Of a stretch of 64,000 bases of DNA, positions 32,869 through 42,428 are shown piece by piece. Position 1 is the first letter of the stretch; the number at the start of each line of letters is the position of its first letter. Origin of the DNA: Palaemon carinicauda (taxonomy: Eukaryota > Arthropoda > Malacostraca > Decapoda > Palaemonidae); NCBI RefSeq assembly GCF_036898095.1, contig NC_090759.1:16306979-16370978 (forward strand). Direction: 5' to 3'. A program made the translations under genes and the position numbers. Below the pieces are notes generated by a model that worked only from the letters and a program-made list of their open reading frames with translations, did no database searches and had not been told where the DNA came from.

Positions 32869-34596
32869 ATGTTCTGTGTTGCGGAGGGTTCGTTTGTTCG
32901 TGCTTGTCGCTCCCCTAGTCCGAGACCTCTTTCAGGCTCCCCTGCACCAGGGAGAAGTAATGTCGTAGGACTTAAGGGGACGAGAGGCTTTAACCAACGT
33001 ACAGACGTTCCCTCTTTGGTATCGGACGTTTCTCGTCAAGATCGCCCTTACCATAAGACGGGTGAGACTGTGTTCTCGTCATCCGAAGACTTTTCGCAAA
33101 AGAAACCTTGGCCCAAGGTTTCTAGACCCTTTAAGCGAAAGTCAGTCCCTTCAGGACAGGTCCAGCGTCCTGGCTGTAGCCATGGGGACAGCTCTGACCC
33201 TTTGCAGTCGTCGGAAGACTGTTCGCCTATTAAACGCAAGCGTAACACGGGGTCCGAGGGTCGCGGTAAAGGCAATGTTTTGCCAACACAGACGTTACCG
33301 TCGTCTCGGCCCGTTCCGACTCCCGTTGATCCTAAATGGGTTGTCCTGCAGGACATGCAGACTAAGCTTGCCTCCCTTATGGAGAAGTATGACGTTGAGC
33401 AGGTTCACGATGAACCTTCGCTTTCGAGTCGCCGTTACGCTAAACGAGACTCTGGCCGTCAGCCGCCCAAACGAGCATTTGCTCGTCCGTTTGACGTTAG
33501 TGCTGACGTTTCTTGTACTTTGAAACGGGATGTCAGTAGTTTTTCACGTCAGTCACGTGACATGGATCCTCCCTCGCTGCAGTCTCGTGTTGACTTTCAG
33601 CCGCTGCCGCAGTCTCGTGTTGACGTTCAGCTGCTGCCGCAGTCTCGTGTTGACGTTCAGGACGTTCGCCAACCAGCTCAGTTGCCTCGACTTGACGTTG
33701 AGCGTCAATCACCGTAGTCGAAGGTTGTTTTGACTGCTCAGTCTAGGCAGTCAATGCAGTTCCGACGTGATGTCGAGCGTCCATCGACTCCTGTTGTTTT
33801 TTTTGGACAGTCACAAGGTTTTCAGTCCTTTCAGCAGCGACGTGACGTCGCTTCCTCTACTGCTACTGCTGCTCCTTTGCTTGTTGACATTGCCTGTCAA
33901 GCATTGCCGCCGCGGCAGGTCTCTCCTTTTCATGAGACTAGACAATTGTCGGACGAGGTTCCTTCAGATGAGGAAGTTGCTGATCCTCCTCCTACTGATA
34001 TTCCTTTGGGGACTTTGTCAGACGGAGAGGAGCCTAAAGCTGCTCAGACCTCTATGGACTTTAAAAAAATCATGCTGATTTTTAAGGATCTTTTTCCGGT
34101 CCATTTTGTAACTGCTGCTCCTCGTTCGCCTTCGTCAGAGTTTACGCTATGCCTAGCTACTTCGAAGCCGTCGTTTTCTAAGCTAGTGCTCTCTCGCTCT
34201 TCTAAGAGAGCTTTACGTTTGCTAGGTGACTGGTTGATCACCAGGAGGAGTTTGGGGGAGACAGCCTTTGCTTTCCCTCCTTTTAAACTGGCTTCTAGAG
34301 CGAGCGTCTGGTATGTCACGGGAGAAGTTCTCGGCTTGGGAGTTCCTGCCTCTGCCCAGGGAGACTTCTCAAGCCTCATAGACTCTCCCCGTCGCCTGGC
34401 CATGAGACGCTCCAAGATTTTATGGTCGGCTTCAGAGCTAGACCATCTCCTGTTAGGAGTTTTTTTTGAGCGTTTGAAGTTTTTATTTGTTGGTTGGTCC
34501 CTGGGAGCCTTAAGTAAGAAGGTCTCTCCAGCTGTCAATGTTTTGCTGTACAATTATGTCATGCATGAACAAGGCTATCAGGGATGGTTCCAATGA
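32869..34596 (+). pseudogene. DIRS C gag-like protein, one internal stop
   Basis: One frame runs from ATG 32869 to 34596 with a single TAG at 33715-33717. The first 280 codons are Ser/Arg/Pro-rich and basic (RPFKRKSVPSGQ, PIKRKRNTGSEG). They include WVVLQDMQTKLASLMEKYDV, a short coiled-coil candidate, and three 10-residue repeats of the form PQSRVDVQ at about 33590-33660. After the stop come an acidic stretch (SDEVPSDEEVADPP) and a more folded region with SKRALRLLGDWLITRRSLGE, SRASVWYVTGEV and SASELDHLLLGVFFERLKFL. DIRS ORF1 proteins are assumed to be nucleic-acid-binding gag analogues. The assignment rests on position and composition. Confidence 0.7.
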
Positions 34597-34672
34597 TCTG
34601 ACAGCCACGTTCACTGCAGGAACAAGGCTATCAGGGATGGCTCCAATGATCTGGCAGCCACGTTCACTGCAG
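34567..34672 (+). repeat. 53-bp tandem duplication at the end of gag
   Basis: Two adjacent 53-bp units (GAACAAGGCTATCAGGGATG start, TTCACTGCAG end) differ at two positions. The duplication falls between the gag end and the reverse transcriptase start and disrupts their relation. Confidence 0.92.
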
Positions 34673-34689
34673 GAGTACTTAAGATGTAA

Positions 34690-36138
34690 GTGCGCTCAAT
34701 GTGTTCATTGTCAAGATAAACTTCACGATGAAGACTACCAAATCTGTCTTGGCAGCAGTAAAGGAAGGCGACTGGATGGTCTCTCTCGACCTTCAGGATG
34801 CATACTTCCACATCCCGATTCATCCAAACTTTCAACAACATCTGAGGTTTGTGGACGGGAAAGTAATGTACCAATGTCGAGCACTGTACTTCGGCCTCAT
34901 TCCTGCTCCTCTTGTTTTTACAAGGCCCTTGCAAAATGTAGCAAGCTTTCTACATTTTTTGAGGATTCAGAGCCTCCCTTTATTTTGACTACTGGCTAAT
35001 CAGGGCGTCGTCATTATATCACTGTCTGCAGAGCCTCTAATGGACATTAGACCTAACCAAGGAGCTAGGTCTCATAGTGAACGTAGAGAAGTTTAACTTA
35101 CAGTACCCCATCCCAGACTATTCTTTATTTGGGAATGGAGATACAGTGTCTGATTTTTTGGGCCTTTTCGTCTCCCACAAGAATGGAACAAGCTCTGTTA
35201 AAAGTCCTTCACTTGCAAGAGGAAAACAGTTGCTCTGTTAGAGTTTGAACTAGCCTCGTGGGAACTCTTTCATCGCTGGAGTAGTTTATTTCTCTGAGGA
35301 GACTCAACCTATGCCCTCTCCAATTTCACCTAAACCATTGGAACAAGGAGAAGGGCTTAGAGAGTATCTCTTTCCCAATCTCCAACCCAGTCTAGACATG
35401 TCTAACTTGGTGGGACAGCAACATCAGACTTCGAGAAGGTCTTTCTCTTGCGATCAAGAACCCAAACCATGTGTTGTATTCAGATGCATTGGATTTGGGT
35501 TAGGGAGCTCCACTGGACAGTCTGGAATGCTCGGGTCTTTGATCCACGGATCAGAAGGAACTCCATTTAAGGCAAGTAACATCTCTCCTTTGGCGAGATT
35601 TGTGCAAGGAAAAATGAATGTCTTGGCAGACTGCCTCAGCAGAAGAGGACAAGTCATCTCCATGGAGTGGACGTTGCATAAGACTGTGTGCGAGAAGCTA
35701 TGGATGACATGGGGTCAACCCACCATAGATCTTTTTGCGACTTCTCTGACAAAGAGGCTCTCGACTTACTGCTTTCCAGTTCCAGATCCAGAGGCAGCCC
35801 ACATAGACGCTTTCCTGCTGGACTGGTCTCACCTGGACGTTTATGCCTTTCCACCTTTCAAGATCCTATACAAGGTGCTGCAGAAGTTCACCTCTCACGA
35901 AGGGACCAGGTTGACATTGGTTGCTCCACTCTGGCCCGCGAGAGAGTGGTTCACAGAGGTACTTCTATGGCTGGTAGACGTTCCAAGAAGTCTGCCGTTA
36001 CGGATGGATCTCTTGCGACAGCCTCACGTAAAGAGATTTTATCAAAGCCTCCCCACGTTTCGTCTAACTGCCTTCAGACTATCGAAAGACTCTCTTGAGC
36101 TCGAGGGTTTTCGAAGGAGGCAGCTAGAGCGATCGTGA
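34690..36138 (+). pseudogene. DIRS C reverse transcriptase / RNase H, degraded
   Basis: The 34701-34988 frame reads TMKTTKSVLAAVKEGDWMVS then LDLQDAYFHIPIHPNFQQHL (motif A, first catalytic Asp), then ALYFGLIPAPLVFTRPLQ (motif B). The YxDD box is not intact: the corresponding region reads DYWL. The next stretch has stops up to 35310. From 35311 the RNase H part appears: VLYSDALDLG (near 35470, a different frame), FVQGKMNVLADCLSRRGQVI, PTIDLFATSLTKRLSTYCFP, HLDVYAFPPFKILYKVLQKF and LLRQPHVKRFYQSLPTF. Loss of the YxDD box and the frame breaks make this copy inactive. Confidence 0.82.
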
Positions 36139-37156
36139 GGGCTACAAGATCCTCTACCATCAGGATCTATCAGTTGAAATGGGAGGTATTTAGAGACTGG
36201 TGCAAGTCCTCCTCTATTTCCTCTTTCAAGTGCCTCTGTAGCGCAGATTGTGAATTTTCTGCCTTATCTGAGAAACGGTCGCTCCCTCTCTGCATCCACC
36301 ATTAAAGGCTACAGAAGCATGTTAGCTTCTGTTTTCAGGCATAAGGGTTTGGATCTTTCTAATAACAAAGATCTCCAAGACCTGCTTAAGTCTTTCGAGA
36401 CTTCCAAGGAGCGTCATATTTCGACTCCTGCTTGGAACTTAGACGTGGTCCTACAGTTCCTTATGTCAGACAGGTTTGAACCATTAAATTCAGCCTCCCT
36501 GAAGGATCTTACCCTCAAGACACTTTTCTTTGGTGAGCTTGGCTTTGGCTAAAAGGGTTAGCGAGATACATGCTTTTAGCAAGAACATCGGTTTCTCCGC
36601 TAATAAAGCAGTATGCGCTCTTCAACTTGGTTTTTTTTTTTTTTTTTTTTTGGCCAAGAATGAACTTCCGTCTCTTCCTTGGCCTAAATCATTTGAAATC
36701 CCCAGTCTTTCTGAGATTGTGGGGAATGAAGTTGAAAGAGTGCTGTGCCCCGTTAGAGCTCTTAATTTTTGTTTATCCAGAACTAAACCGCGACGAGGTT
36801 GTTCAGAGGCTTTATGGTGCTCCGTTAAAAAGCCCTCTTTGCCTATGTCTAAGAATGCGTGGTCTTATTTTATTAGACTTTTGATTCGGGAGGCACACTC
36901 TCAATTAAGTGAGAAGGATCATAATTTACTTAAAGTCAAGGCTCATGAAGTTAGAGCGATAGCAACTTCTGTAGCGTTTAAGCAAAATAGACCCATTAAA
37001 AGTATTATGGACGCGACCTTTTGGAGAGGCAAGTCGGTTTTCGCTTTATATTACTTGAAAGATGTCCAGACTCTTTATGAGGACTGCTACACACTGGGAC
37101 CATTCGTAGCAGCGAGTGCAGTAGTGGGTGAAGGCTCTACCACTACATTCCCTTAA
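36118..37156 (+). pseudogene. DIRS C tyrosine recombinase, frameshifted
   Basis: The N-terminal domain reads ARAIVRATRSSTIRIYQLKW then EVFRDWCKSSS. It continues in the 36250-36552 frame with FLPYLRNGRSLSASTIKGYR and ends GELGFG. A frameshift near 36530 leads to LALAKRVSEIHAFSKN. A run of 21 T at 36631-36651 encodes a Phe stretch. Then come VLCPVRALNFCLSRTK, KAHEVRAIATSVAFKQN (HxxR box), ATFWRGKSVFALYYLKD (conserved W, Tyr nucleophile) and CYTLGPFVAASAV near the end. All expected recombinase landmarks are readable. The frameshifts and possibly the T-run make it inactive. Confidence 0.85.
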
Positions 37157-37522
37157 TCCCAATATCCTTTTAATCTACTCTTGAAATTTTTAATCCTATT
37201 TTGGGTTGTACGGGAGACTAAGAAGTCTTTCGCAATCTTTTTGATTTGGCGGGTGGTCAAAATATTGTTTCTTGAGAGTGCCCAGATTAAGGGTATTGAT
37301 GAGGTCCTGTTATAGGGGTGTTCACCCTGGTTATAGCAGATCCTGGGAGTCGCTGGGCTTCATGAGGATAGCGGACTAATGAGGCAGATTAATAATCAGA
37401 GTCTGCTTCCTTACCAGGTACCTATACTTAAGTCTGTTTTTTGAATAATTGTCAAAAACTCTTGAGCATATACGCCTTTATTGTATTAATACTGGTCTCT
37501 ACCCACCACCATGGGTGTGAAT

Positions 37523-37619
37523 CAGCTATTATATATTCACCGGCTAAGTTTAATATTTAAAAATGATATTTTGATTATAAAACAAATTTTTTAATATACT
37601 TACCCGGTGAATATATAAA
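37523..37619. repeat. DIRS C internal complementary region
   Basis: CAGCTATTATATATTCACCG through TTTAATATTTAAAAATGATA is the reverse complement of the left terminus. The following TTTTGATTATAAAACAAATT through TACTTACCCGGTGAATATAT is the reverse complement of the right terminus. The two halves overlap at ATGATATT. Confidence 0.93.
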
Positions 37620-38390
37620 TTAAAGGCCCTCCCTTCCTCCCCGATAGAGACCTAGGGGACTGAGAAGAACTGGAGATGTTTACAAGTATATGCGGTATCT
37701 GGCCGATAGTCGGCGCTGGTGGGCACACCCGCAACCTTCACGCCGATCGCTCGCGAGTTTTTGGAATCTGTCGAGCCGTCGGAGACGTCAGCTATTATAT
37801 ATTCACCGGGTAAGTATATTCAAAAATTTATTTTATAATCAAAATATCATATTTATCACTTTCATCATGCGCGTTAAATGCCTTCGTTTGTTTACTGAGC
37901 GTACTTTATGACGCCGTCGTTTCAGGCGGCGTCATAAAGAAAAGCATTTCATTTGGAAGTCCTAAGAAAAATTAAGTAAAACATTGGTAGATAATAACAA
38001 AAGCAACATAATGTACTGAATAATCAATATAATCGATGCAAAAACTAACTTATACACAGATGTGTAAATGCGTTTGTTTTTTCATTATGATCAGAGATAA
38101 ACGTAAACAAAACATTGGTTGCCATTTTTTATCGTGCTTTTTGGCGTGTTTAGGAAACGCCTGATATAAAATCGCCTTTAATATTTGTGCCTGTTTTAGT
38201 TTAGGGTACTGTAGTACATGCATTAAGTGTTCTGTACATTAAAGGGTAGTTTGTTAACAGTACTACGTACAAGGGAAGGTTTTAAAAGTCTGAATATACA
38301 TGTTAAATAAATAGGTAAATATGGTGTCACTACTTTGCGGATTTTCACCTATCGCGGTCGGGTCTGGAACCTATCTACCGCGATAAAATA

Positions 38391-39650
38391 GGGAGGAGAT
38401 GAACAAATTCTCGACTCGCCCTCAGCACAGCCATCATCTCTAGCACGTTTATGTGGTGCTTTGCTTCTTCGCTCGACCATTTTCCTTTTGTCGATTGGTC
38501 GAGTAGGTGAGCGCCCCAACCTTCCTTCGACGCATCCGTAAACAATAGGACTTCCGGAGGGTCGGGGGCGAAGGGCATCCCCATCTCGGTGTTCCTCCTG
38601 TCGTGCCACCACTGGAAGACTACCTTCGTTTCTGGGGAGACCGGAACCAGTTTGTGGGGATTTCTCCCCTGGGTCCAATGTTCCTTCAGGTTCCACTGCA
38701 CCGCTTGAAGTTTGAGTCTCCCTTGTGGCACTAACTTTTCCAAGGACACTAGGTGGCCCAGCAACCTCTGCCAATCCTTGGCCCTCCTGGGTTGGTCCAA
38801 CAGAAAGGGTTGCAGAACTCGCTCTAGGTTCTCCAATCTCTCCAACGAGGGGAAGGCTCTCGCTAGTCGGGTGTCCAGGACCATCCCCAAGTAGGTCATC
38901 CTGGTGGAGGGGATCAGCTGGGACTTCTCTACGTTGACCATGATACCCAACTCCTCGCAGAGACGAAGTAACTTCTCGTCTTGTTCCTTCAATTCTTCCG
39001 TTGAGGCTGAAAGAAGCAACCAATCATCCAGGTACCGGATCAGACGGATGCCCTGCTCGTGAGCCCATACGGAGACCGTCGTGAAGACTCTTGTAAACAT
39101 TTGAGTAGCCGTCGACAGTCCGAAGCAAAGGGTCTCTAATTATAGCACTCGGGAATCCCACTATATCCTGAGAAACTTCCTGCTGGAGGGATGGACGGGG
39201 ATTTGGAAGTAGGCGTCCTTGAGGTCCAGGGATATCATGAAGTCCCCTTCCCTCAAGGCGGCCAACACTGTCTTGGCAGTGTCCATCTTGAACTCTGTTT
39301 TCGCCACAAACTTGTTGAGGGCCGACAGGTCTATTACTGGCCTCCATCCCCCTGTCGCCGTTTCCACTAGGAAGAGCCTGCTATAGAACCCCGGGCCGGG
39401 CTCTTCGACTAGTTCCAACGCTCCCTTGGAGATCATGGATGACACTTGTTCTTGCAGAGCTGTCCGTTTCAAGGGGTCCTTGGGAATCAACCACTCCGCC
39501 TGAAGGGCTGGAATAAGCGGGGGAGGTTCCACTAAGAAGGGTAGTCTGTAACCTTCCCTCAGGATTGTCACCGTCCAGGGATCCGCACCGTAATCCCGCC
39601 ATGCTTGCCAAGAGTGTCTGAGGCATCCCCCTACTTGAGGCTCCTGTAGG
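38391..39650 (-). pseudogene. DIRS B reverse transcriptase and N-terminal RNase H
   Basis: One minus-strand frame from about 39640 (SWQAWRDYGADPWTVTILRE) to 38391, broken by two stops near 39125-39165. Fingers: EWLIPKDPL and GFYSRLFLVETATGGWRPVI followed by DLSALNKF. Motif A: FMISLDLKDAYFQIPVHPSS. Motif B: LCFGLSTATQMFTRVF. Motif C: IRYLDDWLLLSAS, with catalytic YLDD intact. Connection: RAKDWQRLLGHLVSLEKLVP. RNase H start: EVLLFTDASKEGWGAHLLDQ and HHINVLEMMAVLRASREFVH. The frame is cut by the pogo-like insertion and continues at 30180. Apart from two stops and the insertion the enzyme is well preserved. Confidence 0.9.
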
Positions 39651-39667
39651 AGTAGGGGCCTCGCCTC

Positions 39668-42097
39668 CTATCTCCTTCTGGAGGGGCGTCCGGACCGACC
39701 TCTTCTTGAGTTCCCGAAGGACGGTCTAAAGTTAAACTGGGGTGCTGTGGCACCTCTATGGGGGGCCTGAGTTGATTGCAGCCAGGGAGCCGCAGGGGGC
39801 TCTCCTCTAGGCTGGGTTGGAGATGAACGGGAAGTGTGAGGGGCGTCCACGGAGGGCCTCCTGTGCGGTGGGCGCCTCATTGGGGGAGGTCTATGGTCTC
39901 CCGTGTCCTTCATCTTCCTCACTCGTTCCATCGTCTCGTCCACTAACTTAAGGGGAAAGATTGCCTCGTCCCAGATCGAGGAGTTTCTCAATTTTCTTGC
40001 TTCCCGGTCTGGGAGTTTCCTCACTAATTTGCTAAGAATAGTGTCTCTCTTCCTCAGGACCCAATTGGTAGCCTGGGAGAGAGATTGATAGGATAAGAAT
40101 TTTAGGGCCTTGCCCCCTGAGCTAATTAGCTCTCTCAGTTAGGTTTGGTTTTCTGGTAGGGACAAATCATGAGAGGACTCAAAGCCAACTAACGTGCAGG
40201 CCCACCAGTCCAACCAGGAGGACACGTAGACTAGGTCCTCGGTTATGTCCTCCATCATGGAGGTCTCCGAAGGGGAAAAACACACAGGGGCCGTGGATGC
40301 TCTGTCTTCAGCGGCACCCTGGTTCAACGAGGTGATGGCTGTCTACGTCGCGCGGGGTCCTCCCCGACGACCTTCCGGCACGTAAAACCTCTTCTGTGCC
40401 CTCAGTCCTGGAAGCAGCTTCGAGGCACCTTGACTCCTAGGGGAGTCCGCCAGGCCGTCCAGGAACTTATCAATATGCTCCATACCCAGCTTTACGTCAG
40501 GAGCTAAGGGTAGAGCTAAGGAGGGCTTTTGCTGTACAGTATAGGGTTCTCCACCAACCTGCTAAGTCCGGAGAACCAGGTCTGTTCAGTGGTGGGCATT
40601 GGTTCATCCAGCCTATGGTGCCGTCGTATGAGGGCCAACACTTTGCGGTAGGAGGAGATGTCATCGGACAAGCACTCCCCTCCTTCCACCAGGGCCTCTG
40701 TCACCAGTCCCTCCGCACGAGTATCATCGGTGACGGTAGGGGGAGCAACGTTGGATGGGCCTGCCCGTGTCACGGGTGGACCCGCAGAGGCGAAGGTATC
40801 TGTCATGGGATTACCTTGCCCTGCGGGCATCCTCGTATCTGTGGGAATATCCCTGGCCGAAGGGCACCCTTGGAGCTTAATGAAGTCAGCCAAGGAGCCC
40901 GCGGCTGGCGTAACGCCTACCACCTGACGGAGCGCCTCCCTCCGCAGAGTAGGGGCAGCGGAGGCCTTCGTCAACTTGACGGCTCACTGGGAGCTTGGAA
41001 AGTCCTCCCTCGGTGAGGTTCTTGTCCGTAGGAGGAGAAGGAGGGGAGAGACGGTGAGGACGAGGCTCTAGGGAGCCACCCGGAAGCGGCCGCGGCGACC
41101 TTAAACAGTTCGCTCCGGGGCACCGTGATACTCGCCCAATCCTTAGACTTACTCTTCTTCGCCTTCCTCTTAGATGGCCTGAACTCCTCCTCCTTCTGTC
41201 TTGAACGGGAGCGGGACTACTACTTCTTCCAGGACCTCTCGCGCTTCCTTCTCGCGGACCTGGAATCGTCCTATGATGATGAATCTACGGACGAGGAAGA
41301 GGAAGAGGAGGAGAGGGAATCAGCCGAACCACCTGAGGCGTCCAACTCCGCGGGGGTTACTCCATGACGAACCTGTTTCCGCAGGCTGCATGAAGACGGG
41401 CGGAAGCATCGCCGAGGGCGCTGGGGGGGGGGACCGAGGAACGTTCTTCCGGGCGATCCAATGGTCAAACTCCTCTTCTAGTCTGAAGGGTGACCTGCAG
41501 GGTGTTCTAGGGAGATCCCAAACGGCGGGGTCCGAATTTGACGAATGGCCTTTCTCGGCATCCCCCCCGGCGGTCGAAGTACCTGAAATACACATCCAAG
41601 ATGGGGGAGAAGAGGTAGTACCTGACTTCCCCCACATCGGGTCTTCGATAGAGATGGGCCCTGCGGGCACCAGGACCTCGTCTCCCACACACTCCCGCAC
41701 TTCCCTCGGGCCTCACACATGCCTGTAACACATCAGAAGCTTCCCCCACAGGTAATTCAGACTCTTGGGGAAGGACAATGGGCCGCTTCCCCGCAACGGA
41801 CTTACCTCGACCCCTACTCTGGGTAGGAGAAGATGGAAGGGAACCACGTTCCGACGAGGCATCCGAGGACACCAAAGCAGAGGACGCGGTAGCTTTCTTG
41901 GCCGACTCCTTCTTAGTCCCATAAAGGACTCACTGAATCTCGCCCCAAGACTCGCACTCAGAGCACGTGGCGGTAGGGGAGCACACTTTCCCCCTACATG
42001 ACGAACAATGCTAGTGTGGGTCAACCTCGGGCTTCGAAAGGAAAGCCCCACAAGACTTACCGGCCACAGGCCCAGGGCAACAGCGTGGATGCTCCAT
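39668..42097 (-). pseudogene. DIRS B gag-like protein, degraded
   Basis: A candidate start ATG at 42097 lies about 140 bp inside the right inverted repeat (about 330 bp from the element end). Its frame reads MEHPRCCPGPVAGKSCGAFL, then a stop, then CSSCRGKVCSPTATCSECES, a Cys-rich module with CxxC spacing. Later pieces occur in three frames. 41875-41507 is Ser-rich. 40974-40516 contains TLRREALRQVVGVTP and ISSYRKVLALIRRHHRLDEP. 40327-40139 contains DLVYVSSWLDWWACTLVGFE. 40024-39668 contains WDEAIFPLKLVDETMERVRK and a basic Arg-rich tail suited to nucleic acid binding. Gag assignment follows from position before the polymerase and the basic C-terminus. Confidence 0.65.
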
Positions 42098-42239
42098 AAT
42101 GAAAACACTAACACCAAGAGACACAAGGACACAAGGGAAAGGGGTAAGGATATGGGCACAGGAACCACGTGGTAAACACAAAGGGTCGCACTGGGTAAGA
42201 GAGAGCGTGGCGAGATGTGAATCACGTCGCGACCAGAAA

Positions 42240-42405
42240 CTTACTGAGGAGCACGACCTGAACTAACACGCTCTCTGACCCCGGGTCGCCTCAGGGCACG
42301 TATCACTCCACCTGAGGTCACCCATAGAAAATGGGAATAGGGTAAACTACACAAAATTCTGGTCGGTTGGGAAGTTACCAGTAACTCCTAAGAAAGTAGT
42401 TCTAG
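42240..42405 (-). repeat. DIRS B inverted terminal repeat, right copy
   Basis: Reverse complement of 25605-25770, about 16.5 kb away. The terminal segment 42405-42428 (GTACTGTGTTGGAACAAA) is unique to this end and recurs complemented in the internal complementary region. Confidence 0.92.
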
Positions 42406-42428
42406 ATTAAGTACTGTGTTGGAACAAA

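Larger units (their letters stand above)
31362..37850 (+). mobile_element. DIRS1-like retrotransposon C, structurally complete
   Basis: A 6.49-kb element with inverted terminal repeats (31384-31537 and 37662-37816), an internal complementary region (37523-37619), and gag, reverse transcriptase/RNase H and tyrosine recombinase frames in order on the plus strand. The same octamer AATATCAT sits at both outer ends (31362-31369 and 37843-37850), and its complement ATGATATT lies at the junction inside the internal complementary region. This is what DIRS circle joining and recombination would leave. The inverted repeats differ at only a few positions, so insertion was fairly recent, yet the genes carry stops and frameshifts. 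Confidence 0.92.
30183..38388. mobile_element. Pogo/Tigger-like DNA transposon carrying DIRS element C
   Basis: The left end is TA then CAGTGAGCCCTCGCTACTTC with CGCGG blocks. The right end, read inward on the minus strand, is TTTTATCGCGGTAGATAGGT, then CGACCGCGATAGGTGAAAAT and CCGCAAAGTAG. GCGGATT/TATCGCGG-rich ends with a TA target site are typical of the pogo/Tigger group. The right end lacks the CAGTGA... start, so it is probably shortened or diverged. Excluding DIRS C the body is about 1.7 kb (30183-31361 and 37851-38388) with no transposase, so it is non-autonomous. Long GA/TC tracts lie at 30421-30487 and 31186-31266. Confidence 0.7.
25558..42428 (-). mobile_element. DIRS1-like retrotransposon B with four nested insertions
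   Basis: The ends are defined by inverted terminal repeats (25605-25770 and 42240-42405) plus about 45 and 23 bp of end-specific sequence outside them. The internal complementary region near 25841-25929 and 27953-27974 contains the reverse complement of the left terminus joined to that of the right terminus, which confirms the two ends belong together. Minus-strand order: gag, reverse transcriptase, RNase H, tyrosine recombinase. Insertions: a TA-flanked transposon (25930-27952), a SINE (28845-29046), and a pogo-like element (30183-38388) that holds DIRS element C. Subtracting these leaves about 6.4 kb. No methyltransferase domain is seen between RNase H and recombinase. Confidence 0.9.

Noticed and set aside
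41713..42225. 170-codon minus-strand frame
   Set aside because: It is an alternative frame of the DIRS B gag region. The Cys-rich frame starting at 42097 fits better.
25605..42405. Interpretation of the 16.5-kb inverted repeat as a segmental inversion or hairpin assembly artefact
   Set aside because: The presence of an internal complementary region carrying both termini, and DIRS genes in order, explains it as terminal repeats of one element.
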